Source: Halomonas nitroreducens (GTDB lineage: Bacteria > Pseudomonadota > Gammaproteobacteria > Pseudomonadales > Halomonadaceae). From it: a stretch of DNA of 64,000 nucleotides. Shown piece after piece: positions 1-9,027 of this stretch. The stretch is from assembly GCF_003966155.1 (NCBI RefSeq), contig NZ_RXNS01000003.1:124001-188000 (forward strand), given 5' to 3'. A model generated the notes under the pieces. The model was not told the origin of the DNA. It worked only from the letters and a program-made list of their open reading frames with translations, and made no database searches. Positions within the stretch are counted from its first letter, which is position 1; each line of letters opens with the position of its first letter. The position numbers and the translations under genes are program-made.

Positions 1-1506
1 AACGCCCGCTACGCGCCGCTCTTCCGGGCCGCCCAGGCGCGGGCCCGCGCGGACTGGCTCTACGGCATCAACCTGACCCGGGCCTGGACGCTGATCGGCC
101 GCCAGGCCGGTCACGACGGCGTGCTCTCGGTGGGCCGGGTCCAGACGCCGGTGCTCGGCCTGGTGGTCCGCCGTGATGCCGAGATCCGCGACTTCGCGCC
201 TCGCCCCTTCCATGTGCTGTGGGCCGACCTGGCGGTGGCCCGGGGCGGCCTGCGGGCCTGGTGGGTGCCGGGGGAGGCCCATCCCCTGGACGACCAGGGC
301 CGGCTGCTCGCGCGGGCCCCCGCCGACGCCCTGGCCGCGCGACTGCCCGGGGCCGAGGGACGGTTGACCCAGCTGGAGCGCCGCGACAAGCGCCAGGCCG
401 CCCCGCTGCCCTACTCCCTCTCGGCGCTGCAGGTGGATGCCGCCCGCCGGCACGGGCTCTCCGCCAAGGCGGTCCTGGACATCTGCCAGCGCCTCTACGA
501 GCGCCACCAGCTGATCACCTATCCCCGCTCGGACTGCCGCTACCTGCCGGAAGAGCACTGGGCGGGCGCCCGGGCCACCCTGGAAGGCGCCTGCGGCGGC
601 GACCAGACCCTGAGCCGCTGGCTGGCCGGCGCGGATTTCTCCCGCCGCTCCAGGGCCTGGAACGACAAGCATGTCGGCGCCCACCACGCCCTGGCGCCCA
701 CTGGCAAGACCGCCGATCCGGACCGGCTGTCCGGCCAGGAGGCGGACGTCTTTCGCCTGATCGCCCGCAATGTCCTCGCCCAGTTCTATCCCGCCCTGTC
801 GACCCGCGAGGTCAAGGCCGAGTTCACCATCCTCGGGGAATGCTTCCGCGCTCGGGGCCAGGAGGTACTGGAGGCCGGCTGGAAGCCGCTGTTCACCACC
901 CGGGAGGAGGTCCCGCCCCTGCCGCCCCTGGACGAGGGCGAGAGCTGCCGCGTCGAGGACGTCGGTGTGGAGGATCGCGAGACGCGTCCCCCCGAGCCCT
1001 TCACCGACGCCAGCCTGATCAAGGCGATGATGAACATCGCCCGCTACGTGGATGACCCGGCAATCCGGCGGACCCTGCGCGACTCGGACGGCCTGGGCAC
1101 CGAGGCCACCCGAGCCGGCATCATCGAGACGCTGCTGGAGCGCGGCTACCTGGCCCGGGAGGGCAAGGCGCTCAAGGCCACCCGCCTGGGCAGCGCCCTG
1201 ATCGCCTCGCTGCCCGAGGCGGTGGGGCGTCCCGAGCGCACCGCCCAATGGGAGCAGCGCCTGTCGGCCATCGCCGAGGACGGCGCTGCGCCCACACCTT
1301 TTCTGGATGGCCTGGTCGCGGACCTGCGCGAGCTGCTGGGACGCGCCGATGCCGATCGCATGCAGCGTGCCCTGGCCGAGGCCCGGGGCGTGGATGCCCG
1401 CGTTCCCCGGCGCGGCAAGGCGCAGCGCAAGCCGGCCGGCCGGCGCCAGGGCCAGGCCGGCAAGCGACGCGGTGGCGCCGGCCGTCAGCGGGGCAAGCGC
1501 CCGTGA
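1..1506 (+). CDS. topB: DNA topoisomerase III, 3' part (5' end outside window)
   Basis: Type IA topoisomerase that relaxes and decatenates DNA through a 5'-phosphotyrosine intermediate. The frame is open from the first base, so the N-terminal TOPRIM part lies upstream; 501 codons are visible. The segment ARADWLYGINLTRA at the left edge and SVGRVQTP (in-window residues 43-50) are family signatures. The catalytic tyrosine is in ITYPRSDCRYL, at about in-window residue 174. The C-terminus ends in a Lys/Arg/Gly-rich tail instead of zinc fingers, as expected for topoisomerase III rather than topoisomerase I. The TGA stop overlaps the GTG start of the next gene by 3 bases (within GTGA). The GTG at 121 is internal, not the start. 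Confidence 0.95.
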   Translation, partial: NARYAPLFRAAQARARADWLYGINLTRAWTLIGRQAGHDGVLSVGRVQTPVLGLVVRRDAEIRDFAPRPFHVLWADLAVARGGLRAWWVPGEAHPLDDQGRLLARAPADALAARLPGAEGRLTQLERRDKRQAAPLPYSLSALQVDAARRHGLSAKAVLDICQRLYERHQLITYPRSDCRYLPEEHWAGARATLEGACGGDQTLSRWLAGADFSRRSRAWNDKHVGAHHALAPTGKTADPDRLSGQEADVFRLIARNVLAQFYPALSTREVKAEFTILGECFRARGQEVLEAGWKPLFTTREEVPPLPPLDEGESCRVEDVGVEDRETRPPEPFTDASLIKAMMNIARYVDDPAIRRTLRDSDGLGTEATRAGIIETLLERGYLAREGKALKATRLGSALIASLPEAVGRPERTAQWEQRLSAIAEDGAAPTPFLDGLVADLRELLGRADADRMQRALAEARGVDARVPRRGKAQRKPAGRRQGQAGKRRGGAGRQRGKRP

Positions 1507-2396
1507 GCCGCCAGCTGATCGTCGGCCCCGGGGCCCTGGGACGCCTGGTGGCGCTGCACCTGGCCGCCCGCGAAGGGGTGATGCTGCTCGGTCGCCGGCC
1601 GCTCCCGGCCCGCCAGACGCTGACCACGCCGACGGGCGAGACATGCACCCGCGAGATCCCCTGCCTGACCCTCGACGCCCTCGACCATGCGGTGGGCACC
1701 GACGTCGCCATCGTCCACCTTACCACCAAGGCCTACGCCGCCGAGGCGGCCTGCGCCGCCGTCGCCCCCTGGCTGCGGCCGGACACGCCCCTGGTGCTCT
1801 GGCAGAACGGCTATGGTGTCCAGGCAACCCTGACCGAACGCTGGACGGGGCCGGTGCTGTGTGCCACCACCACCGAGGGTGCCTTCCTGCAGGGTGACGA
1901 GGGCGTGGTGCATGCCGGCCGGGGCCGCACCCTGGTCGGGCATCTCCACGGCGGCCACGGCGCGCTCGCCAGCGAGGTCGCGACCCGGCTCGCCGCGGCC
2001 GGCCTGCCGGCCGCCGCCGTGTCCGACATCCGCGTGCGCCTCTGGCACAAGCTGGCAGTGAATGCGGCCATCAACCCCGTGGTGGCACGTTTTCGCATCC
2101 GCAACGGCCAGCTGCGCGACCGTCCCTTCCGGCCCATGGTGGACGCCGTGCTCGACGAGCTCGCCGCCGTGATGGCCGCCGAGGACCTGCCACTGCCCGC
2201 GGAGGGATTGCCGGGCCTGGTGTGGTCGGTGGTGTCGGGCACCGCCAACAACCGCGCCTCGATGCTGCAGGACGTGCTGCTCGGCCGGCCCACCGAGCAC
2301 GAGGCGATCCTCGGTCCGCTGCTGACCGCCGGACGCCGCCATGGCCTGGCCACCCCGCAGCTCGCCGCCCTCTATCGCCACTTCGCCGAGAGCTGA
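1503..2396 (+). CDS. panE: 2-dehydropantoate 2-reductase (ketopantoate reductase)
   Basis: NADPH-dependent reduction of ketopantoate to pantoate in pantothenate/CoA synthesis; cytosolic, 297 aa, a normal family length. The Rossmann glycine motif GPGALG is at residues 8-13. The catalytic lysine is K183 in KLAVNAAINPV. The C-terminal substrate domain carries NRASMLQDVLLGRPTE, a PanE/ApbA signature. The start is GTG at 1503, in a GTGA overlap with topB; an open extension upstream of it is only topB read out of frame. PanE-family paralogues acting on other 2-keto acids exist, so the exact substrate is inferred. Confidence 0.9.
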   Translation: MSRQLIVGPGALGRLVALHLAAREGVMLLGRRPLPARQTLTTPTGETCTREIPCLTLDALDHAVGTDVAIVHLTTKAYAAEAACAAVAPWLRPDTPLVLWQNGYGVQATLTERWTGPVLCATTTEGAFLQGDEGVVHAGRGRTLVGHLHGGHGALASEVATRLAAAGLPAAAVSDIRVRLWHKLAVNAAINPVVARFRIRNGQLRDRPFRPMVDAVLDELAAVMAAEDLPLPAEGLPGLVWSVVSGTANNRASMLQDVLLGRPTEHEAILGPLLTAGRRHGLATPQLAALYRHFAES

Positions 2397-2493
2397 CCAC
2401 GACCTGGCAGCCGGCAGTGTCGCCTGCTAGCCTCAAAAGGGATGAAAAGCGGACGGGTCTCCCGTGGGGGGCCGGTCCAAGGTCAGGGTACCC

Positions 2494-3066
2494 ATGAATA
2501 ACCAAGCGGTATGGCGCCCCCTGGTGGCTGCCATGGCAATGGTCATCGCCATGCCAGGCCTGGCCGGCACCGAACTCCCGGCCTTTTCCGGTCAGGCCAC
2601 CGACCTCGCCCGACTCGACAACGGCCTGAGCCTGCAGGGCGACGACGTCGTCTCACCCGACGGAGTCACCTCGGGCTTTCGCCTGACCGCCGGCTTCTCT
2701 CCCCCCGGGCTGCCCCGGCTCGATCTCGGCGCCGAGGTCAGCTATCGCGAGAGCGACGACGTCCCCGTCTCGGCGGATGGCCAACAACAGATCCTCGACA
2801 CTACCAGCCTGGGCGGCAGCCTGATGGCCGGCGTCCGCCTGGGCCGGCTCGGCCTGTATGCCAAGTCGGGGCTGGCGGGCTGGCAGGGCGAGGCCGTGAC
2901 GGGCGTCGACGCCGCCACTGCCGACGGAGGCACGGCGCGGGTCAACGGCTTCGGCGCCCGGCTGCGCATGAGCCGGGTGGTCAGCCAGCTGGAGTACGAG
3001 AGCTTCGATGATCCGATGCTCTCGCACCTCAACCTGCTCACCGCCACGGTGCATATTCCCTTCTGA
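2494..3066 (+). CDS. Small outer-membrane beta-barrel protein, YfaZ/OmpA-barrel-like
   Basis: Predicted 190-aa secreted barrel protein. Residues 1-27 look like a Sec signal peptide (charged start, hydrophobic core, cleavage after a GLAG-type site). The mature part alternates polar and hydrophobic residues, has many Gly, Ser and Asp turns, and ends in the aromatic residue F (HIPF), a typical BAM-complex signal. ATG 2494 was chosen because it gives a proper signal peptide; an in-frame start 30 bases upstream would add a charged prefix. I do not recognise a specific function. It is followed at once by a heptad array and a strong terminator, so it probably ends a transcription unit. Confidence 0.7.
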   Translation: MNNQAVWRPLVAAMAMVIAMPGLAGTELPAFSGQATDLARLDNGLSLQGDDVVSPDGVTSGFRLTAGFSPPGLPRLDLGAEVSYRESDDVPVSADGQQQILDTTSLGGSLMAGVRLGRLGLYAKSGLAGWQGEAVTGVDAATADGGTARVNGFGARLRMSRVVSQLEYESFDDPMLSHLNLLTATVHIPF

Positions 3067-3071
3067 GCGAT

Positions 3072-3106
3072 AAGCTGGAAGCTGGAAGCTGGAAGCTGGA
3101 AGCTGG
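3072..3106 (+). repeat. Heptanucleotide tandem repeat, AAGCTGG x5
   Basis: Five perfect head-to-tail copies of AAGCTGG starting 5 bases after the stop codon of the barrel-protein gene. The sequence at 3160-3170 (TTCCAGCTTCC) is the reverse complement of an 11-base stretch of the array, so array and downstream arm can pair around the terminator between them. Confidence 0.97.
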
Positions 3107-3124
3107 AAGGCAGCTCAAATGAAC

Positions 3125-3162
3125 CCGCCTCCGTGGCAAGGCCACGGAGGCGGTGTTTTTTC
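3125..3162 (+). terminator. Rho-independent terminator after the barrel-protein gene
   Basis: Perfect 13-bp stem (3125-3137 with 3141-3153), 3-base loop AAG, then TGTTTTTT. It is a textbook intrinsic terminator for the plus-strand unit. Confidence 0.93.
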
Positions 3163-3171
3163 CAGCTTCCA

Positions 3172-3184
3172 GGCGCGAAGCGGC
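3172..3184. repeat. Small GAA-loop hairpin element (locus 1)
   Basis: GGCGC-GAA-GCGGC followed by GCTCTTACAGCTT. It belongs to a family also seen at 31428, 43073 and 57794, always within about 50 bases of the 3' end of a minus-strand gene. This copy has an imperfect stem. Confidence 0.6.
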
Positions 3185-3203
3185 GCTCTTACAGCTTCAA
3201 GCT

Positions 3204-3220
3204 CCCGGGCGAAGCCCGGG
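3204..3220 (-). terminator. Hairpin just after ppc
   Basis: Perfect 7-bp stem CCCGGGC/GCCCGGG with a GAA loop, ending 1 base from the ppc stop codon. There is no T-tract, so it may be an mRNA 3'-end stabiliser rather than a true terminator. Confidence 0.5.
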
Positions 3221-3221
3221 C

Positions 3222-5870
3222 CTAGCCGGTATTGCGCAGGCCGGCGGCGATGCCTGCCATGGTCACCATCAGAGCCCGGGACAGATCGGCGCTGATCGCC
3301 CCGTCGGCATCGCGGTTACGCTGCAGCAGCTCCGCCTGGAGACCGTGCAGGGGATCGATATAGGGATTGCGCACCTCCACCGCCTGCCGGATCAGCGGCG
3401 TGCTCTCGAGCAACTCCTGCTGGTCGAGGATCTGCAGCACCACCTCGTGCAATCGACCGAAGCGCTCCCTCAGGCGGGCCCCCAGGGCCTCGAGGGCCGG
3501 CTCGTCCACCAGGCGGTTCTCGTAGTAGGTGGCGATACCCACGTCGGCCTTGGCCAGCAGCATTTCCAGCATGTCCAGATAGGTGCCGAAAAAGGGCCAG
3601 CGGTCGCGCATCTCGCGCAGTACTTCGAGGCCGCCCTCTTCCTCCAGCCGCGTGGCGAAGGCCTCGCCACTGCCCAGCCAGGCCGGCAGCATCAGGCGGG
3701 TCTGGGTCCAGGCGAAGATCCAGGGGATGGCGCGCAGGGTCTCCACGCCACCGTCCTGGCGCCGCTTGGCCGGCCGGGACCCCAGGGGCAGGCGCCCCAG
3801 CGCCCCTTCCGGGGTCACCGAGCGGAAGTAGGGCACGAAATCGGGATCCTCGCGCACCACGCCCACATAGGCAGTGTGGGCGATCCCGGCCAGCCGATCC
3901 ATCTCCTCCCGCCAGGCCGGCTCGGGGGTCGGCGGCGGCAGCAGCGAGGCCTCGAGTACCGCACAGGCATAGATCTCCATGGAACGCAGGGCGATCTCGG
4001 GCTGGCCGAACTTGAAACGGATCATCTCCCCCTGCTCGGTCACCCGCAGGCTGCCGTTCACCGAGCCCGGTGGCTGGGACAGGATGGCCGCGTGGGCCGG
4101 GCCCCCGCCACGGCCCACGGTGCCCCCCCGTCCGTGGAACAGTGTCAGGTCGGCGCCATGCTGCCGGCATACCTCGACCAGCGCTTCCTGCGCCCGGTAC
4201 TGCGCCCAGGCCGCGGCCAGCTGGCCGGCATCCTTGGCGGAGTCCGAGTAGCCGATCATCACCTCCTGGCGGTCGCCGGCCAGGGCGCGATAGCCGGGCA
4301 GCGCCAGCAGGCGGTCGATGACGTCGCCGGCACGGTTGAGATCGTCCAGGGTCTCGAACAGCGGGGCGATGGGCAGGCTGACGTTGCCGCCGACCTCCTT
4401 CATCAGCAGCGCCACGGCCAGCACGTCGGAGGGCTGGGCAGCCATCGAGATGATATAGGTGCCGAGCGCCTCGGCATGTTCGGAGGCGATGACCCGGAAG
4501 GTATCCAGGACCTCGCGGGTCTCCGCCGAGCATTCCCAGCGGCGCGGAATCAGCGGGCGCCGCGAGCCGAGTTCGTCGAGCAGGAAGGCCTGACGTTGCT
4601 CCTCGCTCCAGTCACGATAATGGCCGAGGCCGAGCCCCTCGGTGAGCTCTTCCAGGGCCTGCTCATGACGACTGGCCTCCTGGCGAAGGTCCAGCTTGGT
4701 CAGGGTGACGCCGAACACCGCCACCCGACGCAGGGTGTCGAGCAGCACGCCATTGGCAATGGTGTCGAGGCCCGCGTCGCACAACGAGCGGTAGCAGGCC
4801 AGCAGGGGCGCATAGAGCTGGTCGCGGGTCTCGATGATCGGGCCGCCATCGAAGCTCTTGCCGTCGAGCTGGGCCTTGGCCCAGTCCCGGGTGGCCTCGA
4901 CCTTGACCAGCAGCCGCTTGAGCAGCTCCCGGTAGGGTTCGGCGACATCCCCCACCTCCGCCTTGAGGGCGCTGTTGGCCTTCCACATCGACAGCTCGGT
5001 CTTGAGCTGCTCGAGATCCCGGTGATAGAGATCCGCGGCCATCCAGCGGCCCAGCAACAACACCTCCCGAGTCACCTTGGCGGTGACATTGGGGTTGCCG
5101 TCACGGTCCCCGCCCATCCAGGAGGCGAAACGCAACGGGGCGGCATCCAGTGGCAGCCGCTCACCGGCGGTCTCCAGCAACAGGTTGTCCAGGTCGCGAT
5201 GGAAATCGGGCACCGCCTGCCACAACGAGTTCTCGATCACCGCGAAGCCCCACTTGGCCTCGTCCACCGGCGTCGGACGCTCATGGCGAATCTCGTCGGT
5301 GTGCCAGGCCTGGCTGATCAGTTCCTCGAGGCGCCCCTGGGCCCGGGCACCGCGCTCGGGGTAGTCGGTGGAAGACTCGATGGCGGTCAGGCAGTCATCG
5401 ATGGCGTCGTACTTCTGGATCAGGGTGCGGCGTATGACCTCGGTGGGATGCGCCGTCAGCACCAGCTCGACCCGCATGTTGGCCAGCGCCTCGACCAGCT
5501 GGCGCGGTGTATGGCCCTCGCGCTGGGCACGCGTCAGCAATTCCCCGAGCACCGGCTGGGCCCCGGGCTTGTAGTCCTCGACCCGGCGGAAGCGGGCCCG
5601 ATAGTGCTGCTCGGCGATATTGGCCAGGTTGAGGAACTGGTTGAAGGCCCGAGTCACCGGCAACAGGTCGCTGTCGGGCAGCCCGCGCAGGTACTCGATC
5701 AGCTGGCGACGACTGTCGGCCTCGCCCTGACGACCGCGCTTGGCAATCCCGCGGATGGTCTCGATGCGGTCGACAAACCCCTCGCCCAGGTCATCGGCGA
5801 TGGTGCGTCCCAGGCTGTCACCCAGGATGCGGACGTTGTCGCGGAGTGACTCGTGCAGGTCGTGACTCAT
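3222..5870 (-). CDS. ppc: Phosphoenolpyruvate carboxylase
   Basis: Anaplerotic enzyme that converts PEP and bicarbonate to oxaloacetate. 882 aa, full length (E. coli enzyme about 883). The catalytic histidine motif VLTAHPTE has H141. FHGRGGTVGRGGGP and GYSDSAKDAG are the other active-site signatures, and the protein ends in the conserved NTG tail. The start ATG overlaps the mazG stop (ATGA, 5867-5870), so it is the last gene of the cysM-rlmD-relA-mazG-ppc run. It converges on the barrel-protein gene, with the repeat/terminator region between them. Confidence 0.98.
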   Translation of the reverse strand: MSHDLHESLRDNVRILGDSLGRTIADDLGEGFVDRIETIRGIAKRGRQGEADSRRQLIEYLRGLPDSDLLPVTRAFNQFLNLANIAEQHYRARFRRVEDYKPGAQPVLGELLTRAQREGHTPRQLVEALANMRVELVLTAHPTEVIRRTLIQKYDAIDDCLTAIESSTDYPERGARAQGRLEELISQAWHTDEIRHERPTPVDEAKWGFAVIENSLWQAVPDFHRDLDNLLLETAGERLPLDAAPLRFASWMGGDRDGNPNVTAKVTREVLLLGRWMAADLYHRDLEQLKTELSMWKANSALKAEVGDVAEPYRELLKRLLVKVEATRDWAKAQLDGKSFDGGPIIETRDQLYAPLLACYRSLCDAGLDTIANGVLLDTLRRVAVFGVTLTKLDLRQEASRHEQALEELTEGLGLGHYRDWSEEQRQAFLLDELGSRRPLIPRRWECSAETREVLDTFRVIASEHAEALGTYIISMAAQPSDVLAVALLMKEVGGNVSLPIAPLFETLDDLNRAGDVIDRLLALPGYRALAGDRQEVMIGYSDSAKDAGQLAAAWAQYRAQEALVEVCRQHGADLTLFHGRGGTVGRGGGPAHAAILSQPPGSVNGSLRVTEQGEMIRFKFGQPEIALRSMEIYACAVLEASLLPPPTPEPAWREEMDRLAGIAHTAYVGVVREDPDFVPYFRSVTPEGALGRLPLGSRPAKRRQDGGVETLRAIPWIFAWTQTRLMLPAWLGSGEAFATRLEEEGGLEVLREMRDRWPFFGTYLDMLEMLLAKADVGIATYYENRLVDEPALEALGARLRERFGRLHEVVLQILDQQELLESTPLIRQAVEVRNPYIDPLHGLQAELLQRNRDADGAISADLSRALMVTMAGIAAGLRNTG

Positions 5871-6751
5871 GGCCGGGATTCTCCTTCCGTGCTTGTTGTG
5901 GATGTGGATTCCTGACGCTTGGCCGCCTGCCAGTGGTGTTCCATGCGCGCGAGTCCGGCCTCGGCCAGGGGGGTATCCTCCGCGGCCAGGGCGGCTTCCA
6001 CGTGACGGAAGCGACGCTCGAACTTGCCGTTGGTGGCGCGCAGGCAGCGCTCGGGGTCGGCGCCGAGAGTGCGGGCCAGGTTGACGGTGGCGAACAGCAG
6101 GTCCCCGACCTCCTCGGCGGCATGCTCCTGGTCACCCTCGGCCAACGCCGCCTCGACCTCGTCGAGCTCCTCGCGCAGCTTGGCGATGACGCCGCGGCTG
6201 TCGGGCCAGTCGAAGCCCACCCGGGCGGCCCGCTTGGACAGCTTGGCGGCGCGGGACAGGGCCGGCAGGGTGCGCGGAACGTCATCCAGCACCGAGGCCG
6301 CGGGGCTGTCGTGGACCGCGCGGGCCGCTCGCGCGTCGCGCTCCTCGGCCTTGAGCGCCTCCCAGCGGGAATGCACCTGGCGGGTCTCGACCTGGGTGGC
6401 GCTCACGCCCTGGCGTCGCGAGGCCAGGGTGCCATCGGGAAAGACATGGGGGTGGCGGTGCAGCATCTTGGCGGTGAGGGTGTGCACCACGTCATGGAAG
6501 TCGAAGCGCCGCTCCTCGGCGGCGAACTGGCTGTAGTAGACCACCTGGAAGAGCAGGTCGCCGAGCTCGCCGGGGAGCTCGTCATAGGCCCGCCGCTCGA
6601 TGGCGTCCGCCACCTCGTAGGCCTCCTCCAGAGTATGCGGGACGATCGTGTCCCAGTCCTGCTTGACGTCCCAGGGACAGCCCTGATCGGGATCACGCAG
6701 CACCGCCATCAGGGTCAGCAGGTCATCGAGGCCGTATTGTCGCTCATTCAT
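5867..6751 (-). CDS. mazG: Nucleoside triphosphate pyrophosphohydrolase MazG
   Basis: Hydrolyses (d)NTPs to monophosphates and pyrophosphate. In E. coli it moderates (p)ppGpp effects. The protein has two tandem MazG domains: near the N-terminus GCPWDVKQ, HTLEEAYEVADAIE and ELGDLLFQVVYY; then a second set ELREELDEVE-type and EEVGDLLFATVNLA. It is 294 aa, somewhat longer than the E. coli protein (263). The start ATG at 6751 overlaps the relA stop (ATGA, 6748-6751), the conserved relA-mazG coupling. The longer open frame upstream is relA in another frame. Confidence 0.95.
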   Translation of the reverse strand: MNERQYGLDDLLTLMAVLRDPDQGCPWDVKQDWDTIVPHTLEEAYEVADAIERRAYDELPGELGDLLFQVVYYSQFAAEERRFDFHDVVHTLTAKMLHRHPHVFPDGTLASRRQGVSATQVETRQVHSRWEALKAEERDARAARAVHDSPAASVLDDVPRTLPALSRAAKLSKRAARVGFDWPDSRGVIAKLREELDEVEAALAEGDQEHAAEEVGDLLFATVNLARTLGADPERCLRATNGKFERRFRHVEAALAAEDTPLAEAGLARMEHHWQAAKRQESTSTTSTEGESRP

Positions 6752-9027
6752 GCCCGCTTGCTCCCGCGCTTCTTCTTGCCCTTGGCGCCGGCCCGCAGGC
6801 GACGCACCTCGATCACGTTGGGTAGCTGCTGGATGCGCGAGAACAGCCGCCCCAGGCTTTCCAGGCCATCCACCTCGAGGGTGATCGCCATGCGGGCGAT
6901 GCCGTCGTCGGTATCGGTCAGGGTGTTCACCGACAGCACGTTGACCCGCTCGTGGCTGAGCACGCCGGTGACATCGCGCAGCAGGCCCGAGCGGTCCCAG
7001 GCCTGGATCTCGATATCCACCGGGTACTGGGTGCGGGCCCGCTCCCCCCACTCCACCTCGATGACCCGCTGGGGCTCGTCGAGGCGCAGCTGCAGGATAT
7101 TGGGGCAATCCTCACGGTGCACGGTGACACCGCGCCCCTGGGTGATGAAGCCGACGATGGCCTCACCGGGCACCGGATGGCAGCAGTTGGCCATGCTGGT
7201 CTTGAGGTTGCCGACCCCGAGCACGGTGATGTCGCCGCTGCCGCCCTTGTCGGGGGCCCTGCGCGGCTTGGCCAGCAGCTTGTCGAGCTGCTCCTGGTCG
7301 TCGGTTTCGCCGAACAGCTGCTGGGCCTGGTGCAGCACCTGGCCAATGCGCAGATCGCCGGCCCCGAGCGCCGCATACATGTCATCGGGGCTGGTGTAGT
7401 TGACCTTGTTGGCGAGCCGGGTGAGGTCCATGTCCTCGACATCGAGGCGCTTCATCTCGCGCTCGAACAGGGCTCGCCCCTCCTCGAGGTTGCGATCCCG
7501 GGCCTGGTGCTTGAACCAGGCCTGGATCTTGGCCCGGGCTCGCGAGGTGCAGACGTAGCCGAGACTCGGGTTGAGCCAGTCGCGGCTGGGCCCCCCCTTG
7601 CTGGCGGTGAGGATCTCCACCTGCTGCCCGGTCTTGAGGCGATAGGTCAACGGCACGATGCGACCATTGACCTTGGCACCGCGGCAGCGGTGGCCCACCT
7701 CGGTGTGCACCCGATAGGCGAAGTCGATGGGCGTGGCCACCCGCGGCAGATCGATGACATGACCGTCCGGGGTGAACACGTAGATGCGGTCGGGGGCCAC
7801 GTCGCTGGACAGCCCTTCGCGGATGTTGCCAAAGTCGCCGACCTCTTCCTGCCATTCCAGCACCTGCCGCAGCCAGGCGATCTTTTCCTCGTAGCTGGCG
7901 CTGCGGGCACTGGTGTCATGTCCCTTGTAGCGCCAGTGGGCACAGACCCCGAGCTCGGCCTCCTCGTGCATGGCGAAGGTGCGGATCTGGATCTCCAGCA
8001 CCTTGCTCTCCGGGCCGAAGACCGCGGTGTGCAGCGACTGGTAGCCATTCTTCTTGGGGTTGGCGATGTAGTCGTCGAACTCGTTGGGCACGTGATGCCA
8101 GCGGGAATGCACGAGGCCGAGCACCGTATAGCAGTCGCTGACTTCCGGGACCAGGATACGCACTGCCCGGATATCGTGGACCTGGGAGAAGTCGATGCGC
8201 TTGCGCTTCATCTTCCGCCAGATCGAATAGATGTGCTTGGCCCGGCCATCCACCTGGTAGCGATGGATGCCCTGGGCGTCCATCAGCGACTTCAGGGTAT
8301 CCACCACGTCGTGGATGTAGCGGTCGCGGTCGAGACGCTTCTCGGCCAGCTGGCGCGCGATGGCCTTGTAGTCGTCCTCGTGGAGATAGCGGAAGGACAG
8401 GTCCTCCAGCTCCCACTTGAGGTGGCCGATGCCCAGCCGGTGGGCCAGCGGTGCATAGATGTCGAACACCTCGCGGGCCACCTGGAGGCGCTTCTCGCGG
8501 GGGGCGTCGCGGACCTGGCGCAACGCACAGGTCCGCTCGGCGATCTTTATCAGGGCCACGCGCACGTCGTCGATCATGTTGACCAGCATCTTGCGCAGGT
8601 TGTCCTGCTGGTCGTGCTGGATCAGGCCCTGGCTCGGCGTCTGGGAGGTGCTGATGGCGGCCATCTGCAGCACCCCGTCGATCAGGCCGGCGACTTCCGC
8701 ACCGAAGCGCTTGCCGACTTCCTGCAGGTCGATCAGCCCCTCGCGGACCGCGCGATACAGCACGGCGGCCTCGAGGGCCGGCTGATCGAGGCGCAGTTCG
8801 CCGAGGATGTCCGCCATCTCCAGGCCCATGCGAAAGCTCGAGCCGTCCTTGAGCCAGGCCTTGTGGGGCCTGTCGGACTCCCGCTCCAGGCGCTGGGCCA
8901 GCTCACAGGCGGTGCGCATCTCGTCCGGCGCGGGCAGCTTGACGTCTTCCCGCAGGCGCTCGACCCACAGCTCGATGTCGACCCGGCCATCCTCGGCCAG
9001 CGGCTGGTCTTCCCGCACTTTAACCAT
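6748..9027 (-). CDS. relA: GTP pyrophosphokinase RelA, (p)ppGpp synthetase I
   Basis: Ribosome-associated alarmone synthetase of the stringent response, 759 aa. The N-terminal HD-like domain has lost its catalytic pair (AAVLYRAVREG at about residues 87-97 where SpoT has HD), so hydrolase activity is not expected. The synthetase domain carries the EFDD form (E316-D319) of the EXDD motif typical of monofunctional RelA. A TGS domain (RIYVFTPDGHVIDLP), the CC-containing zinc-finger region (NCCHPVPGE) and a C-terminal ACT/RRM domain follow. ATG 9027 was chosen; upstream codons lie inside rlmD. It overlaps rlmD by 8 bases and is coupled to mazG. Confidence 0.97.
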   Translation of the reverse strand: MVKVREDQPLAEDGRVDIELWVERLREDVKLPAPDEMRTACELAQRLERESDRPHKAWLKDGSSFRMGLEMADILGELRLDQPALEAAVLYRAVREGLIDLQEVGKRFGAEVAGLIDGVLQMAAISTSQTPSQGLIQHDQQDNLRKMLVNMIDDVRVALIKIAERTCALRQVRDAPREKRLQVAREVFDIYAPLAHRLGIGHLKWELEDLSFRYLHEDDYKAIARQLAEKRLDRDRYIHDVVDTLKSLMDAQGIHRYQVDGRAKHIYSIWRKMKRKRIDFSQVHDIRAVRILVPEVSDCYTVLGLVHSRWHHVPNEFDDYIANPKKNGYQSLHTAVFGPESKVLEIQIRTFAMHEEAELGVCAHWRYKGHDTSARSASYEEKIAWLRQVLEWQEEVGDFGNIREGLSSDVAPDRIYVFTPDGHVIDLPRVATPIDFAYRVHTEVGHRCRGAKVNGRIVPLTYRLKTGQQVEILTASKGGPSRDWLNPSLGYVCTSRARAKIQAWFKHQARDRNLEEGRALFEREMKRLDVEDMDLTRLANKVNYTSPDDMYAALGAGDLRIGQVLHQAQQLFGETDDQEQLDKLLAKPRRAPDKGGSGDITVLGVGNLKTSMANCCHPVPGEAIVGFITQGRGVTVHREDCPNILQLRLDEPQRVIEVEWGERARTQYPVDIEIQAWDRSGLLRDVTGVLSHERVNVLSVNTLTDTDDGIARMAITLEVDGLESLGRLFSRIQQLPNVIEVRRLRAGAKGKKKRGSKRA

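Noticed and set aside
3153..5849. Very long open frame on the strand opposite ppc
   Set aside because: ppc is certain by homology. The opposite frame is low-complexity Gly/Leu/Gln/His-rich, as expected from antisense reading of G/C-rich codons.
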